Positions 19,693 through 29,024 are shown, numbered from the stretch's first letter. The stretch is 64,000 nucleotides of DNA from Terriglobia bacterium (GCA_020073665.1 JAIQEU010000004.1:124001-188000), one strand, 5' to 3'. Numbers and translations are program-made. The notes: generated by a model from the letters alone, not told the origin.

Positions 19693-19889
19693 CTGATCCT
19701 CCTGTGCCCCTTCTCCGTTGCCGTCGCTGTAGCCATCGCCTTCCAGGCACACACCTACACCGCACAAAGCAGTTGTCTGCCAGCGCCGTTGAGTGATAGC
19801 ATCCCGCCCCAGAAGGACCAATCCTCTCCCCCAAGGTCCCGGGAACCGGCATTCACTACGCATTGCGTAAACACGCAGGAAAAACCATC

Positions 19890-20468
19890 ATGCCGTTGCG
19901 AAATATTCGACGGGACGCGGACCCCGAGGCTGACGAATCGGGTGCGACGCCGGGTGAGCAAGTAGCGCTAAACGACCTGTTTAGTGTGGCTTACGAAGAA
20001 CTGCGTCGCCTCGCCTCCAGCGTGCGACGGAGTGATCCGAGAGCCACACTCAGTCCCACGGCCCTGGTCAATGAGGCCTGGTTGAAGCTGGCCAACTCGC
20101 CGCGTTTCGCCACCACTTCCCGCCTCCACTTCAAAAGAATCGCCGCCCGGGCCATGCGCCAGTTACTGATTGACGCAGCCCGGCGCCGGAAAGCCGACAA
20201 GCGCGGTGGCGAATTCGACGTGGTTACTTTTGACGAGTCACTTGAACAGACCGCATCGTGCGGAAAAGAACTGCTGGCGTTGGACACTGCCCTGCAAGAG
20301 CTCGCGCGGATTCACCCGCGGCAAGCCATGATGGTCGAAAGCCGCTTCTTCGGAGGTCTCGATATCACCGAAACCGCGGCCTTGCTCGACGTATCCGAAG
20401 CCACCATTCTGCGCGACTGGCGGGCAGCCAAGGCTTGGCTGTCGCACGAGCTTCGGCAGGGCCGCTGA
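19890..20468 (+). CDS. ECF sigma factor, Sig-70_X6-like
   Basis: A 192-residue sigma factor of the type often paired with Ser/Thr kinases (TIGR02999-like). Region 2: LNDLFSVAYEELRRLASSVRR, SPTALVNEAWLKL, FKRIAARAMRQLLIDAARR. Region 4: ESRFFGGLDITETAALLDVSEATILRDWR. ATG 19890 with AGGA upstream is preferred to a TTG at 19863. The kinase gene begins 38 bases after the stop, so the two probably form an operon in which the kinase controls the sigma factor (established for related pairs, inferred here). Confidence 0.85.
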   Translation: MPLRNIRRDADPEADESGATPGEQVALNDLFSVAYEELRRLASSVRRSDPRATLSPTALVNEAWLKLANSPRFATTSRLHFKRIAARAMRQLLIDAARRRKADKRGGEFDVVTFDESLEQTASCGKELLALDTALQELARIHPRQAMMVESRFFGGLDITETAALLDVSEATILRDWRAAKAWLSHELRQGR

Positions 20469-20506
20469 CTCACAGCGGATTTTCGATTCGCCGATCAAAG
20501 AAGATC

Positions 20507-23194
20507 ATGGACAGCACTCGCTGGGAACGAATCCAGACCTTGTTTCACGGTGCAGCGGATCTTCCCCGGCCCGAGCAAGCGGCGTTCTTGCAAGCCGCTT
20601 GTGGCGAGGATGCCGGGCTTATGGCGGACGTGCTAGCCATGCTGGAGGAGGACGCCCGTGGCGCCTCCCTGCTGGACCGCGACATGGCCCAGGTCGCGCA
20701 TCAGGTGCTTGAGGAGGCGAGTTCCCCCCTGCCTTTCAAGGAATTCGGCCCTTACCGGCTGAAAGAAATGCTCGGCGAGGGCGGAATGGGCGTGGTGTAT
20801 CTCGCCGAGCGCAAAGATCTGGGCAGCCTGGTCGCCGTCAAAGTTCTGCGCGATGCCTGGCTCTCACCCGCCCGTCGCGAACGCTTCGCCAGCGAGCAGC
20901 GCACTCTGGCCCAGCTCAATCACCCTTCCATCGCTCGGCTCTACGATGCGGACACCTTGGACGACGGGACGCCGTGGTTCGTCATGGAATACGTTGAAGG
21001 CGTCCCGCTCACTGAATACTGCCGTCAGCACCAGTGCCCGGTCGAGGAGCGTCTGCAGCTATTTGGCTCAGTGTGCGAGGCTGTTCAGTACGCTCATCAG
21101 CATGCTGTTATTCACCGCGACCTCAAGCCGTCGAACATCCTGGTGAAGCGGGATGGAACCGTGAGGCTGTTGGATTTCGGGATCGCCAAGCAGATCGAGG
21201 GCCTGGGCGGGCAGCCGGGGCAGACCCGAATCGACCAGACGCTGACGGGCCTGCGCCTGATGACCCCCGCGTATGCGTCCCCCGAACAGATTCGCGGCGA
21301 CGGAGTGGGGATTCAAGCCGACGTCTACTCCCTTGGCGTCATTCTCTATGAGCTGCTGGCTGGAGAGCGGCCTTTCGATTTTTCCAACCTCACGCCCGGA
21401 GAAGCCGAAACCCTCATCGTGGAGCACGAACCGGCGAAGCCTTCCTCCACGGCCACCCGGATTGCGGAATCGCCCGGCGCGGATGTTCCCATCGTCAGCA
21501 AAGCTGCATGGGACGACCTGGACGTGTTGTGTCTCACCGCAATGCACAAGGACCTGCAGCGGCGTTACCGCTCGGTAGAAGCGTTGATCCGCGATGTGGA
21601 TCACTATTTGAAGGGCGAGCCGCTGGAGGCTCGGGCTGATACCGTCCGCTACCGTCTGGGCAAGTTCGTAAAGCGCAACCTGCGAGCTGTGTCAGTGGCA
21701 GCTCTGGTGTTCACCGTCGTCGTCGGTATGGCGATCTTCTTCACCGTGCGGCTTGCCAAAGCCCGCAATGCTGACCTGGCGGAGGCGGCGCGGACCGAGC
21801 GCATCCAGCGCTTCATGCTCAATCTGTTCCAGGGTGGCGATGAAGCCGCTGGTCCCTCGGACACCCTCCGCGTGGTCACTCTTCTCGACCGCGGCGTGCA
21901 GGAGGCGCGGGCGCTGGATTCAGATCCCGCCGTGCAGGCCGAACTCTACGAAACTCTGGGGAGTATTTACCAGAAGCTGGCCAAGTTCGATCGCGCGAAT
22001 TCGCTGCTGGATTCCGCTTTGCAGCAGCGCACCCGGCTTTTCGGGCCAGACAGTCCCGAAGTCGCCCAGAGTCTGGTGGCGCTGGGGCTGCTGCGGTCTG
22101 ATCAGGCAGAGTACGAGGATGCCGAGCGGTTGGTCCGTCGTGGACTCGATATCAGCAAGCGCAAGCTGCCATCCAGCCACCCGGCGGTAGCGAAGGCTAC
22201 GTTCGCACTGGGAAAGGTGCTGGAGAATCGGGGCGCCTACGACCAAGCCGCACACGAGCTTGAGGAAGCGGTACGGCTGCAGTCATTGCCAGGCGCCGTA
22301 ACCACCGACCTCGCCGCCAGCCTCTCCGAACTGGCAAACACCCACTTCTACGCTGGGCACTACGACGTCTCTGATTCTCTCAATCGTCAAGTGCTGGCAA
22401 TGCAGCGCCAGCTCTACGGCGAACGGCACCCGCTGGTGGCCGATACGCTCATCAACCTGGGGAGCATCCAATTCCAGCTGGGACATTACAGCGATGCCGA
22501 GCGCTACAACCGGCAAGCGTTGGACATCGTGCAATCCTTCTACGGCAAGGATCATCCCGAAACCGCCGACACCATGACCATCCTCGGCCAGTCGCTCACC
22601 TCTCAGCAGCGCTTTGATGAGGCATCGGCACTCCTTCACCAGTCCTTGACGATTCTGGAGCACGTTTATGGGCCAGTGCATCCTCGGGTGGCATACGCGC
22701 TCAATGAGTTGGGTAACGTAGCCTTACGGCAGCGGAAGTTGGACGATGCCGAGGCAGACTTCAGCCGGGTGGTCGACATCTACCGGTCGGTCTATGGTGA
22801 CAACCACTACCAGATCGGCATTGCCCAGTCCAATCTGGGCGGCGTGTATGTAGAGCGCAAAGAGTACGTTCAGGCCGAGCGGCTTTTCCGTGAAGCGCTG
22901 CTGCGCTATAGCAAAACGCTTCCCGCCGATCACCTGAACGTGGGGGTCACACGGATCAGGCTCGGAAGCGCGCTCGTCGGCGAGCAACGCTACGCGGAGG
23001 CGGAGGTAGAGAGTCGCGCTGGCTACGTCATCTTGACCAAGCAAACCAGCCCCAAGGTGAAATGGCTGCAGACCGCGCGCAAGGATCTGGCGACCGAGTA
23101 CGAAGCCTTGCACCAGCCGGAGGCCGCGGCCAAGTTTCGAGCCGAGTTGGCCGCCACCGAGGGCAAGACGCCCGAGTTGGCCAGCAAAAAATGA
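20507..23194 (+). CDS. Transmembrane Ser/Thr protein kinase with C-terminal TPR repeats
   Basis: An 895-residue Hanks-type kinase. Residues 1-60 are the helical leader usual in sigma-linked kinases (STRWERIQTLFHGAADL). The kinase domain spans about 80-370: glycine loop GEGGMGVVY, catalytic HRDLKPSN near 202, DFG in LLDFGIAK near 222, and APE-like YASPEQ. A membrane segment lies near 390-412 (VAALVFTVVVGMAIFFTV). From about 465 to the end are tetratricopeptide repeats of the 42-residue type (HPLVADTLINLGSIQFQLGH and similar), placed outside the membrane. ATG 20507 is chosen because the longer frame covers the sigma gene. Confidence 0.9.
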   Translation: MDSTRWERIQTLFHGAADLPRPEQAAFLQAACGEDAGLMADVLAMLEEDARGASLLDRDMAQVAHQVLEEASSPLPFKEFGPYRLKEMLGEGGMGVVYLAERKDLGSLVAVKVLRDAWLSPARRERFASEQRTLAQLNHPSIARLYDADTLDDGTPWFVMEYVEGVPLTEYCRQHQCPVEERLQLFGSVCEAVQYAHQHAVIHRDLKPSNILVKRDGTVRLLDFGIAKQIEGLGGQPGQTRIDQTLTGLRLMTPAYASPEQIRGDGVGIQADVYSLGVILYELLAGERPFDFSNLTPGEAETLIVEHEPAKPSSTATRIAESPGADVPIVSKAAWDDLDVLCLTAMHKDLQRRYRSVEALIRDVDHYLKGEPLEARADTVRYRLGKFVKRNLRAVSVAALVFTVVVGMAIFFTVRLAKARNADLAEAARTERIQRFMLNLFQGGDEAAGPSDTLRVVTLLDRGVQEARALDSDPAVQAELYETLGSIYQKLAKFDRANSLLDSALQQRTRLFGPDSPEVAQSLVALGLLRSDQAEYEDAERLVRRGLDISKRKLPSSHPAVAKATFALGKVLENRGAYDQAAHELEEAVRLQSLPGAVTTDLAASLSELANTHFYAGHYDVSDSLNRQVLAMQRQLYGERHPLVADTLINLGSIQFQLGHYSDAERYNRQALDIVQSFYGKDHPETADTMTILGQSLTSQQRFDEASALLHQSLTILEHVYGPVHPRVAYALNELGNVALRQRKLDDAEADFSRVVDIYRSVYGDNHYQIGIAQSNLGGVYVERKEYVQAERLFREALLRYSKTLPADHLNVGVTRIRLGSALVGEQRYAEAEVESRAGYVILTKQTSPKVKWLQTARKDLATEYEALHQPEAAAKFRAELAATEGKTPELASKK

Positions 23195-23241
23195 GGCTTC
23201 ACTTGCGCGCCCTCGCTGGGTCTTGACGGACCTGCTGATTG

Positions 23242-24483
23242 TTAGTGAGAAGTGACCTTCTGGACGATTTCGCTGATCTCGGCTGGAGAGAGTAGTTGGG
23301 CAGAGTTCTTAGCCGCCTGCATTACGGCCTGCACCACCTCGGGTGGACTGGGCAGGCCGCGGGTAGTCAGGTAATACACCACGTTGGAGTTTCCCGACAT
23401 CGGGCCGATCTCGATCTCCTGCACCCGCCCCAGCCATGTGGCTGGGACACCGGAATAGACGCGATCAGCGAGCCAGCGGTCACCTTTCTTCTGCGCCTTG
23501 ATCACCGCCGCGGCATGGACCCCGGTGGCAGTGCGGAAAGCATCGCGGCCCACCACCGGACTGTTGGCCGGCATCCGCACGCCGGTGGCCTGCGATACCA
23601 GTTCCGCATATTCCATCAACCGGCTGAGGTCGTCGTCGCGCATCCCGAGAAGCTTCAGGTTGACCAGTAACTGTTCGATCGGGGTATTGCCCACGCGCTC
23701 GCCGATCCCGAGTGCGGTGCCGTGAACGCGGGTGGCGCCAGCCTCGATGGCGGCCAGCGTGTTGGCCATGTCGAGAGCGCGGTCGCGATGGCCGTGCCAG
23801 TCAATCCCGATCTCCGCGCCGGAATCCTCCACCAGTGCCTTTACCCACGAGACCAGGTTCCAGACCGCATCGGGTACCGCAGCCCCGCAGGTGTCGCAAA
23901 GGCAGAGCCGTTTGGCACCCGCTTCAATGGCTGCCGTAAACAAAGTCTTCAAGTGCTCCGGGGACGAGCGCACCGTATCCTCGGTTACGTACATGACGTC
24001 GAGACCCTGCCGGACCGCGAACGTGATGGCCTCGCGCGTGTGGCGAAGAATATCTTGCAGCGACCACTCTTCCGCGTACTGGCGGATCGGGCTGCTGCCG
24101 ATGAACAGACATGCTTCGATGGGAACGCCGGTCATCTGGGAAACGTCCGCGATCGGCTGGATATCGACGATCATGGTGCGAGCGGCGCAGTTGGCGCGGA
24201 TGTGCAGATGTCCACGGTCAATCTCGCGGCACAGGGCGGTGACAGCTTCACGCTGGCGCGGCCCCGCACCCGGCAAGCCGACATCGGCAGTTTCAATGCC
24301 CAGGCTCTCCATGAGATGGAGGATCGCGACTTTGCTGTCGAGGGAAGGATCCTTGACCGATGGACTCTGCAAACCATCGCGCAAGGTCTCATCGTCGATC
24401 ATCACATGATTGGGCCAGCGGGCGCGGCGGGGGCCGCGCTCGGCCCAGTCAAATACCAGCTCATTCCTGTTTGCGCCGGTCAT
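23242..24483 (-). CDS. DRE-TIM metallolyase (LeuA/homocitrate-synthase-like), specificity unknown
   Basis: A 413-residue TIM-barrel enzyme of the 2-isopropylmalate/homocitrate synthase and HMG-CoA lyase superfamily. IDDETLRDGLQSP near residue 30 carries the catalytic Arg35-Asp36. WHGH near 230 supplies the two metal-binding histidines. GIGERVGNTP matches the synthase consensus. It has no separate C-terminal leucine-feedback domain, unlike standard LeuA. It is the last gene of the benzoyl-CoA reductase operon, 28 bases after the TPR gene, and no leucine genes are nearby. It could condense acetyl-CoA with an oxo acid (a Re-citrate-synthase-like role would fit the acetyl-CoA released by ring degradation); that is inference. 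Confidence 0.8.
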   Translation of the reverse strand: MTGANRNELVFDWAERGPRRARWPNHVMIDDETLRDGLQSPSVKDPSLDSKVAILHLMESLGIETADVGLPGAGPRQREAVTALCREIDRGHLHIRANCAARTMIVDIQPIADVSQMTGVPIEACLFIGSSPIRQYAEEWSLQDILRHTREAITFAVRQGLDVMYVTEDTVRSSPEHLKTLFTAAIEAGAKRLCLCDTCGAAVPDAVWNLVSWVKALVEDSGAEIGIDWHGHRDRALDMANTLAAIEAGATRVHGTALGIGERVGNTPIEQLLVNLKLLGMRDDDLSRLMEYAELVSQATGVRMPANSPVVGRDAFRTATGVHAAAVIKAQKKGDRWLADRVYSGVPATWLGRVQEIEIGPMSGNSNVVYYLTTRGLPSPPEVVQAVMQAAKNSAQLLSPAEISEIVQKVTSH

Positions 24484-24511
24484 GGCGGTCCGTTCTCAAT
24501 CAGAAAGACAG

Positions 24512-25249
24512 TTACTGAGCGACTTTTTGCGTCTGGCAAAACTCGCGGGCTCGACGGAGCAATTCCTTGGCTCCTGCCTCGTCGTTTTGCGCGCGGCGAA
24601 TCATGGCCAGGTGGTACAGACTGCTGACTTCTCCGATGGCTTCCTCGCAGCTGTGCTCGAATTCGCGGGCTGCGGATTCGGTGTCTCCCTTCCTCTCGTG
24701 AATCACGCCCAGGTGGTAATGCGCCATCAGGTATTCCGGAGTGAGCACCAGAGACTGTTCGAAGTGCTCGCGAGCTTCCTCCAGCCGGCCGGAGTGGAAC
24801 ATCGCGATCGCAAGCCGGTAGTGAGCGGCGCGGTAGTTCGGGTCGATTTCCAGGCAACGCTGGAATGCCTGTGCGGCCTCCGGCATGTTGCCGCGGTGAT
24901 ACCAGGCGACACCGAGGTCGTAATAGCCCAGCACGAAGCAGGGAGCATGCTTGAGGGCCCGTTGGTAGTGCGCGATGGCGAGATCGAGGGTGCCCTGGTG
25001 GAAGTGAAGCGTCCCCAGCAGATGATTCGCGAGCACATGATCGGGCTCCGCCTGCAGAAGCCTTTCCAGTTCGCGACGTGCCTCCTCGCCGCGCCCTTCC
25101 GATTCGTGAACCAGCGCCAGCAGAAGCCGCTGGTCAATGTAAGCATCCCGCAGGAAGAGGCCGCACTCGGCGCAGAACTTGTCGTTGGCGGCGGCCATTC
25201 GTCCGCAGCGGGTGCAGCGTTGTGTTGTAACCGGGGACGCATTCGGCAT
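24512..25249 (-). CDS. Zinc-ribbon TPR protein
   Basis: A 245-residue protein. The N-terminus has two CxxC pairs (CTRCGRM, CAECGLF), a zinc ribbon. Residues about 38-230 hold five or six tetratricopeptide repeats, such as YYDLGVAWYHRGNMPEAAQA and AHYRLAIAMFHSGRLEEARE. It has no catalytic motif or signal peptide, so it is cytoplasmic and probably a scaffold or assembly factor. It sits inside the benzoyl-CoA operon between the SDR and the LeuA-like gene. An almost ideal Shine-Dalgarno (GGAGGTGATC) precedes the ATG, so strong translation is expected. The partner is unknown. Confidence 0.8.
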   Translation of the reverse strand: MPNASPVTTQRCTRCGRMAAANDKFCAECGLFLRDAYIDQRLLLALVHESEGRGEEARRELERLLQAEPDHVLANHLLGTLHFHQGTLDLAIAHYQRALKHAPCFVLGYYDLGVAWYHRGNMPEAAQAFQRCLEIDPNYRAAHYRLAIAMFHSGRLEEAREHFEQSLVLTPEYLMAHYHLGVIHERKGDTESAAREFEHSCEEAIGEVSSLYHLAMIRRAQNDEAGAKELLRRAREFCQTQKVAQ

Positions 25250-25274
25250 GGATCACCTCCGTAGAAACAGCAAT

Positions 25275-26003
25275 TCAATAAGCCCCAAGATACTGGCCGC
25301 CATCCACCCGGAACAGTTGTCCCGTGATCCGCCGGGCGCCGGGGCCGCACAGGAAGCGCACCGCAGCAGCCACATCGGAGGGATCGAGGAGTTGGCCAAT
25401 GGGGCTCTCGGCCGCTGCCGCTTCCTGAATTTCTTTGGGCAGAGCTTCCGTCAGCGGAGTCCGCACCCATCCGGGTTCCACTACGTTCACCAGAATCCCG
25501 AAGCGGCCGGTTTCGCGGGCCACGCTCTTGGCCAATCCCAGCAGGCCTGCCTTGCTGGCTGAGTAGGCCGAGGTGCCAAACTTTCCGCGCGACCCGTTAA
25601 TCGATCCGATAAGCACAGCGCGTCCACCGGAACCCTGGCGCATTATCGGAATGGTGTGCCGCAGCAGCAGGAAGGCACCGCGAAGATTCACCGACTGAAT
25701 GAAGTCCCAGTCATCCACGGCCAGCTTCCAAACCACGCTCTCGCGCGAGACCCCTGCGCCGTGGATGGCGACGTCAATCCGGCGGTGAGCCGCGACCACG
25801 TTGGCGATGGCCGCCTGCACCGACGCATCATCGCGCACATCGCACTTCACCCATAGGGTTTCGGGCCCCTTTGGTGGAGACACGTCCAGCGAGACGGCGA
25901 CAGCGCCGGCAAGGCGCAGGGCCTCAAGGATGGCAGTCCCGATACCTCCCGACCCGCCGGTGACGACAGCTACCTGGCCCGACAATTCGGAGTTCGCGTT
26001 CAT
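25275..26003 (-). CDS. SDR-family oxidoreductase in benzoyl-CoA operon (BzdZ-like position)
   Basis: A 242-residue short-chain dehydrogenase. Cofactor loop TGGSGGIGTA near residue 13, HGAGVS, the active-site Ser in IGSINGS, and YSASKAGLLGLAKS (Tyr-x3-Lys). The C-terminus GQLFRVDGGQYLG is typical of FabG-like members. ATG 26003 lies four bases after dch. In Azoarcus the bzd operon also has an SDR gene (bzdZ) of uncertain role. A candidate substrate is 3-hydroxypimelyl-CoA or the 6-hydroxy ring intermediate; the sequence alone does not decide. Confidence 0.85.
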   Translation of the reverse strand: MNANSELSGQVAVVTGGSGGIGTAILEALRLAGAVAVSLDVSPPKGPETLWVKCDVRDDASVQAAIANVVAAHRRIDVAIHGAGVSRESVVWKLAVDDWDFIQSVNLRGAFLLLRHTIPIMRQGSGGRAVLIGSINGSRGKFGTSAYSASKAGLLGLAKSVARETGRFGILVNVVEPGWVRTPLTEALPKEIQEAAAAESPIGQLLDPSDVAAAVRFLCGPGARRITGQLFRVDGGQYLGAY

Positions 26004-26007
26004 TCTC

Positions 26008-26793
26008 TTACCTGGACGCCGTGCTGGGCTCTGCCCATTGTGGCTGGCGCTTTTCCAGAAAAGCCCGAATCCCTTCCACCGCATCGGGCTCGGCCATGAG
26101 GTCGCGCAAATACATGGACTCCAGGACTGGCAGGTCCGATTCTAACGCTCGTAGTGTGGCCAGCCGGATGGCATTCGCCGCGTGGCGAAGAGCGGCGGGC
26201 GAGCGCGGAAGGAAGTCGCTTCGCAGCCAGCTAGCGAGGGCCGTATCCAGTTCACCTGCTGGTGCTAGACGAGACACCAGGCCGCATTGCGCTGCGGCGG
26301 TGCCCGACCACGTATTTCCAGTGAGGACCAGAGCGGCGGCGCGGGCCGTGCCGAGTTTCACCGGCAGCAGTGCCGACGCCGCCGGAGGAAAGACTGCCAG
26401 CTTGATTTCGGGACAACCGAATTGGGCGTCCTCTTCCGCAATGATCAGGTCGCAACCCAGCGCCAGTTCGAATCCACCGCCCAGACATTGGCCGCGGACT
26501 GTGGCAATGGTCGGAGCGGGCACCCTCGCCAGCAGGAGCAGAAGCTCGCGCAAGTCGCGCAGGGTCTCATGAATTTGCTCAGGCAGATGTTCGGTTACGC
26601 TGGCACCATAGCTGAAGCTGGGACCGTCCGCGCCTACCACCACGGCTTTCAGATCATGTCGCGACGAGAGTTCAGCGAGGATACAGCGGATCTCGCCCAT
26701 CATCGCCCGGTCGAGGATGTTCGCCTTGGGGGCTGCCAGGACGACTTTCGCCACCTCTCCATCGCCCAGGAACTCGAGCCTGGTTCTTGGCAT
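26008..26793 (-). CDS. dch: Cyclohexa-1,5-diene-1-carbonyl-CoA hydratase (enoyl-CoA hydratase family)
   Basis: Adds water to the dienoyl-CoA made by benzoyl-CoA reductase, giving 6-hydroxycyclohex-1-ene-1-carbonyl-CoA. The 261-residue crotonase-fold protein starts MPRTRLEFLGDGEVAKVVL. It has the oxyanion-hole segments SYGASVTEHLPE and RGQCLGGGFELALGCDLI, and FGCPEIKLAVFPPAA in place of the usual EITLGLFPG-type stretch. The gene lies two bases after oah and four before the SDR gene. The specific assignment rests on motif resemblance to Dch/BzdW/BadK-type proteins plus its place among the other pathway genes; a general enoyl-CoA hydratase is the alternative. Confidence 0.85.
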   Translation of the reverse strand: MPRTRLEFLGDGEVAKVVLAAPKANILDRAMMGEIRCILAELSSRHDLKAVVVGADGPSFSYGASVTEHLPEQIHETLRDLRELLLLLARVPAPTIATVRGQCLGGGFELALGCDLIIAEEDAQFGCPEIKLAVFPPAASALLPVKLGTARAAALVLTGNTWSGTAAAQCGLVSRLAPAGELDTALASWLRSDFLPRSPAALRHAANAIRLATLRALESDLPVLESMYLRDLMAEPDAVEGIRAFLEKRQPQWAEPSTASR

Positions 26794-26795
26794 AC

Positions 26796-27899
26796 CTATC
26801 CACCCACCTTTATTTCCTGGTCCACCCAGGGGGCGATCTCTCGGATCAGGTCTTCATTCCAGCGCGCACCCTGTGCCAGGCGCTGTCGCAACAGGATGAA
26901 GTTGGCCTCGCGTTCATTCTTGGTTCCGTAATGGAAAGCGCGGAATCCCGCATTGGCTTCGGTCATCATGTTGAGGGCGAGCCATGCGCGATTGGTTTCG
27001 CGGTTCCGGTCCCAATGCTCGAGTTTGTGCTTGCGCAGGCTTTCCAGCGTCTTGGTGAGGCAATCGGGCATGGTGTAGAGCAGGCGCGTGCACAACTTTT
27101 CTACGGCTTCATCGAGCAGCGAGAGGTCGGTGACCGCTTTCGCCATCTGAGCCTTGGCTTGCAGCAGCGCTTCGCCTTTTTTCCATTCGCCTAAGACGAT
27201 TCGGCCGAATTCGTCCAGCAGTCGATCAGTGACGACCATCGGGTTGGCGATCCAGTTGCCATCCAGTCTCAGAACCGGGACGATCTCGGTCAGGCCGCCG
27301 AGGTAGTAGAAGCGGTGCGCGCTCCACGGCTCGCACATAGTGGCGCTGTACATGGCGTGTTCAATACCCACAAATAGCGGCAGGAAGTCGGTCGCGCCTC
27401 CATCCGGCGCGGAGCCGTGCTTGGGGCCGGCCTGGCTGAAGAGGGCAAGATCGCTGGCCACCGAGAAGTCACAGGCAGTGCCGATCTCCTGCCCGCCGCC
27501 AACCCTGATCCCGTTTACGCGGCAAATCACCGGCTTGTCGCTTTGTAGCACGGTCGAGACCATGTCGTTGAACAATCGCATGTACTGCCGGTACTCCGCC
27601 GGCGCTCCGGCGTAGACTTCTGCATACTCACGCGTGTTCCCACCCGCGCAGAACGCGCGTGTACCAGCGCCCGTTAGGACGACGGCGACGGCCGCGCGGT
27701 CGTTGCTCGCCTCCCGCAAGGCAAGAATGATCTCCTTGAGCATGGTCGTTGTGTATGCATTCAGTTCCTTGGGATTGTTCAGCGTGATCCAAACGTTATG
27801 CAGTCCGTCGACAGGCTGGCCGGAGTGATCCAGGGCTGGACGGTGTTCCACAAGAATTTCACGCGGCTCGAAGCACTCGACAAGATTATGGTTCTTCAT
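26796..27899 (-). CDS. oah: 6-oxocyclohex-1-ene-1-carbonyl-CoA hydrolase (ring-opening)
   Basis: Opens the alicyclic ring by hydrating and hydrolysing the C-C bond, yielding 3-hydroxypimelyl-CoA; this is the marker enzyme (Oah/BamA/BzdY) of benzoyl-CoA degradation. The 367-residue crotonase-fold protein has the family's diagnostic stretches: VWITLNNPKELNAYTT, AFCAGGNTREYAEVYAG, EYRQYMRLFNDMVS, GGGQEIGTACDFSVA, AGPKHGSAPDGGATDFLP, MYSATMCEPWSAH and TNRAWLALNMMTEANAGFRA. It is about 100 residues longer than ordinary enoyl-CoA hydratases, as expected. The ATG overlaps the had stop (ATGA). Confidence 0.95.
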   Translation of the reverse strand: MKNHNLVECFEPREILVEHRPALDHSGQPVDGLHNVWITLNNPKELNAYTTTMLKEIILALREASNDRAAVAVVLTGAGTRAFCAGGNTREYAEVYAGAPAEYRQYMRLFNDMVSTVLQSDKPVICRVNGIRVGGGQEIGTACDFSVASDLALFSQAGPKHGSAPDGGATDFLPLFVGIEHAMYSATMCEPWSAHRFYYLGGLTEIVPVLRLDGNWIANPMVVTDRLLDEFGRIVLGEWKKGEALLQAKAQMAKAVTDLSLLDEAVEKLCTRLLYTMPDCLTKTLESLRKHKLEHWDRNRETNRAWLALNMMTEANAGFRAFHYGTKNEREANFILLRQRLAQGARWNEDLIREIAPWVDQEIKVGG

Positions 27900-29017
27900 G
27901 GTTGCCTCAAACTGATTGGTGGTACCAGGATGGCGCGGCGGCGCAGCGCATGCTGCCCAACCGCTTGCAACACTTCAGCCGCCGATTCCAGGGGATGCTG
28001 TTCGACGTACGGTCCAAGAGTGACTTTCCCCTCAAGCACCAGTGCCAGTGCGCTGGGATAGTGTTCCGGGGGACAGCCCCAGTTCCCCCGCGCGACGGCG
28101 TCAAATGCCATCAGGTTGGAAAGCCGCAACTCAATCGCTTTCGGCGAGTAGCCGACGACGGCCAAGTAGGCTCCGTGGTCGAGGAGGGCAAATGCAGTGG
28201 CCTGTCCCGCGGGTGTACCACTGGTTTCAAAGATCTTCAGTCCGATCCCGCGCCGGCCTGATTGTTTGACGAATCCTCGCACCGCCGCTTTAATTTCCTT
28301 CTCGCTCGATTGGCTGGCATCCAGCGTGAGAGCAGCACCGTGGGCAGCAGCCATCTCCAGGCGGTTTCGATCAATATCGATGGCGATCACGGCAGCTCCG
28401 AGCGCGGCCGCAATCTGCACACCGAAGCCACCGATTCCCCCCACGCCCGTAAACACGGCCACATCGTCTGATCCCAGCTGAGCTCGCCGGATCGCTTCGA
28501 AAGGAGTCGAGACTGCATCGGCCACGACCGAGAGCATGGCAAGAGTAATGCCGGCCGGCAAGGGACGAGGCACAGGGCACAACCCGCGGCCCGGCACGAT
28601 CACATGCGTGGCGAATCCGCCGTCGCCATCGTTACCTGGCATGAACTGTCGGCGGCAAATAGTCGCCCGTCCTGACTTGCAGGCAGCGCACTCGCCGCAG
28701 GGAATCACGGCAGGAACAATTACGTCCCGGCCCAGCCACTCCTGAGCCCGTTCTCCCGCCGCCACCACTAGGCCGGAAATTTCGTGTCCCAGAACCAGCG
28801 GCAGCGGATGCCGCGTAGGTACGCCGTCCAGGGCGTAGCCGATGTCGGTGTGGCAAACCCCGCACCCGGCCACCTGCACCACGACCTGATCTGGCGCGGG
28901 CTCCAGCGGAGGCAATTCCACCCGCTGCAACCGCTGTCCTACGGCGTTAAGCCGAAACCCGTATGCTCCCTGGATTGGAGCTGGTTGGTGAATGACTGCG
29001 CTATTGGCAAGAGACAT
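27896..29017 (-). CDS. had: 6-hydroxycyclohex-1-ene-1-carbonyl-CoA dehydrogenase
   Basis: Oxidises the 6-hydroxy intermediate to the 6-oxo compound with NAD+. A 373-residue zinc alcohol dehydrogenase. CGVCHTDIGYALDG and GHEISG carry catalytic-zinc ligands; CGECAACKSGRATIC holds the four structural-zinc cysteines; GVGGIGGFG is the NAD loop. MPGNDGDGGFATHVIVPGRG and NWGCPPEHYPSAL resemble Had/BamQ. ATG 29017, seven bases after bcrD, is chosen; the longer frame would overlap bcrD by over 100 bases. Confidence 0.9.
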   Translation of the reverse strand: MSLANSAVIHQPAPIQGAYGFRLNAVGQRLQRVELPPLEPAPDQVVVQVAGCGVCHTDIGYALDGVPTRHPLPLVLGHEISGLVVAAGERAQEWLGRDVIVPAVIPCGECAACKSGRATICRRQFMPGNDGDGGFATHVIVPGRGLCPVPRPLPAGITLAMLSVVADAVSTPFEAIRRAQLGSDDVAVFTGVGGIGGFGVQIAAALGAAVIAIDIDRNRLEMAAAHGAALTLDASQSSEKEIKAAVRGFVKQSGRRGIGLKIFETSGTPAGQATAFALLDHGAYLAVVGYSPKAIELRLSNLMAFDAVARGNWGCPPEHYPSALALVLEGKVTLGPYVEQHPLESAAEVLQAVGQHALRRRAILVPPISLRQP

Positions 29018-29024
29018 GATGTCC

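Noticed and set aside
23722-24627. 301-codon plus-strand frame opposite the LeuA-like gene
   Set aside because: Shadow of a conserved enzyme; no recognisable protein.
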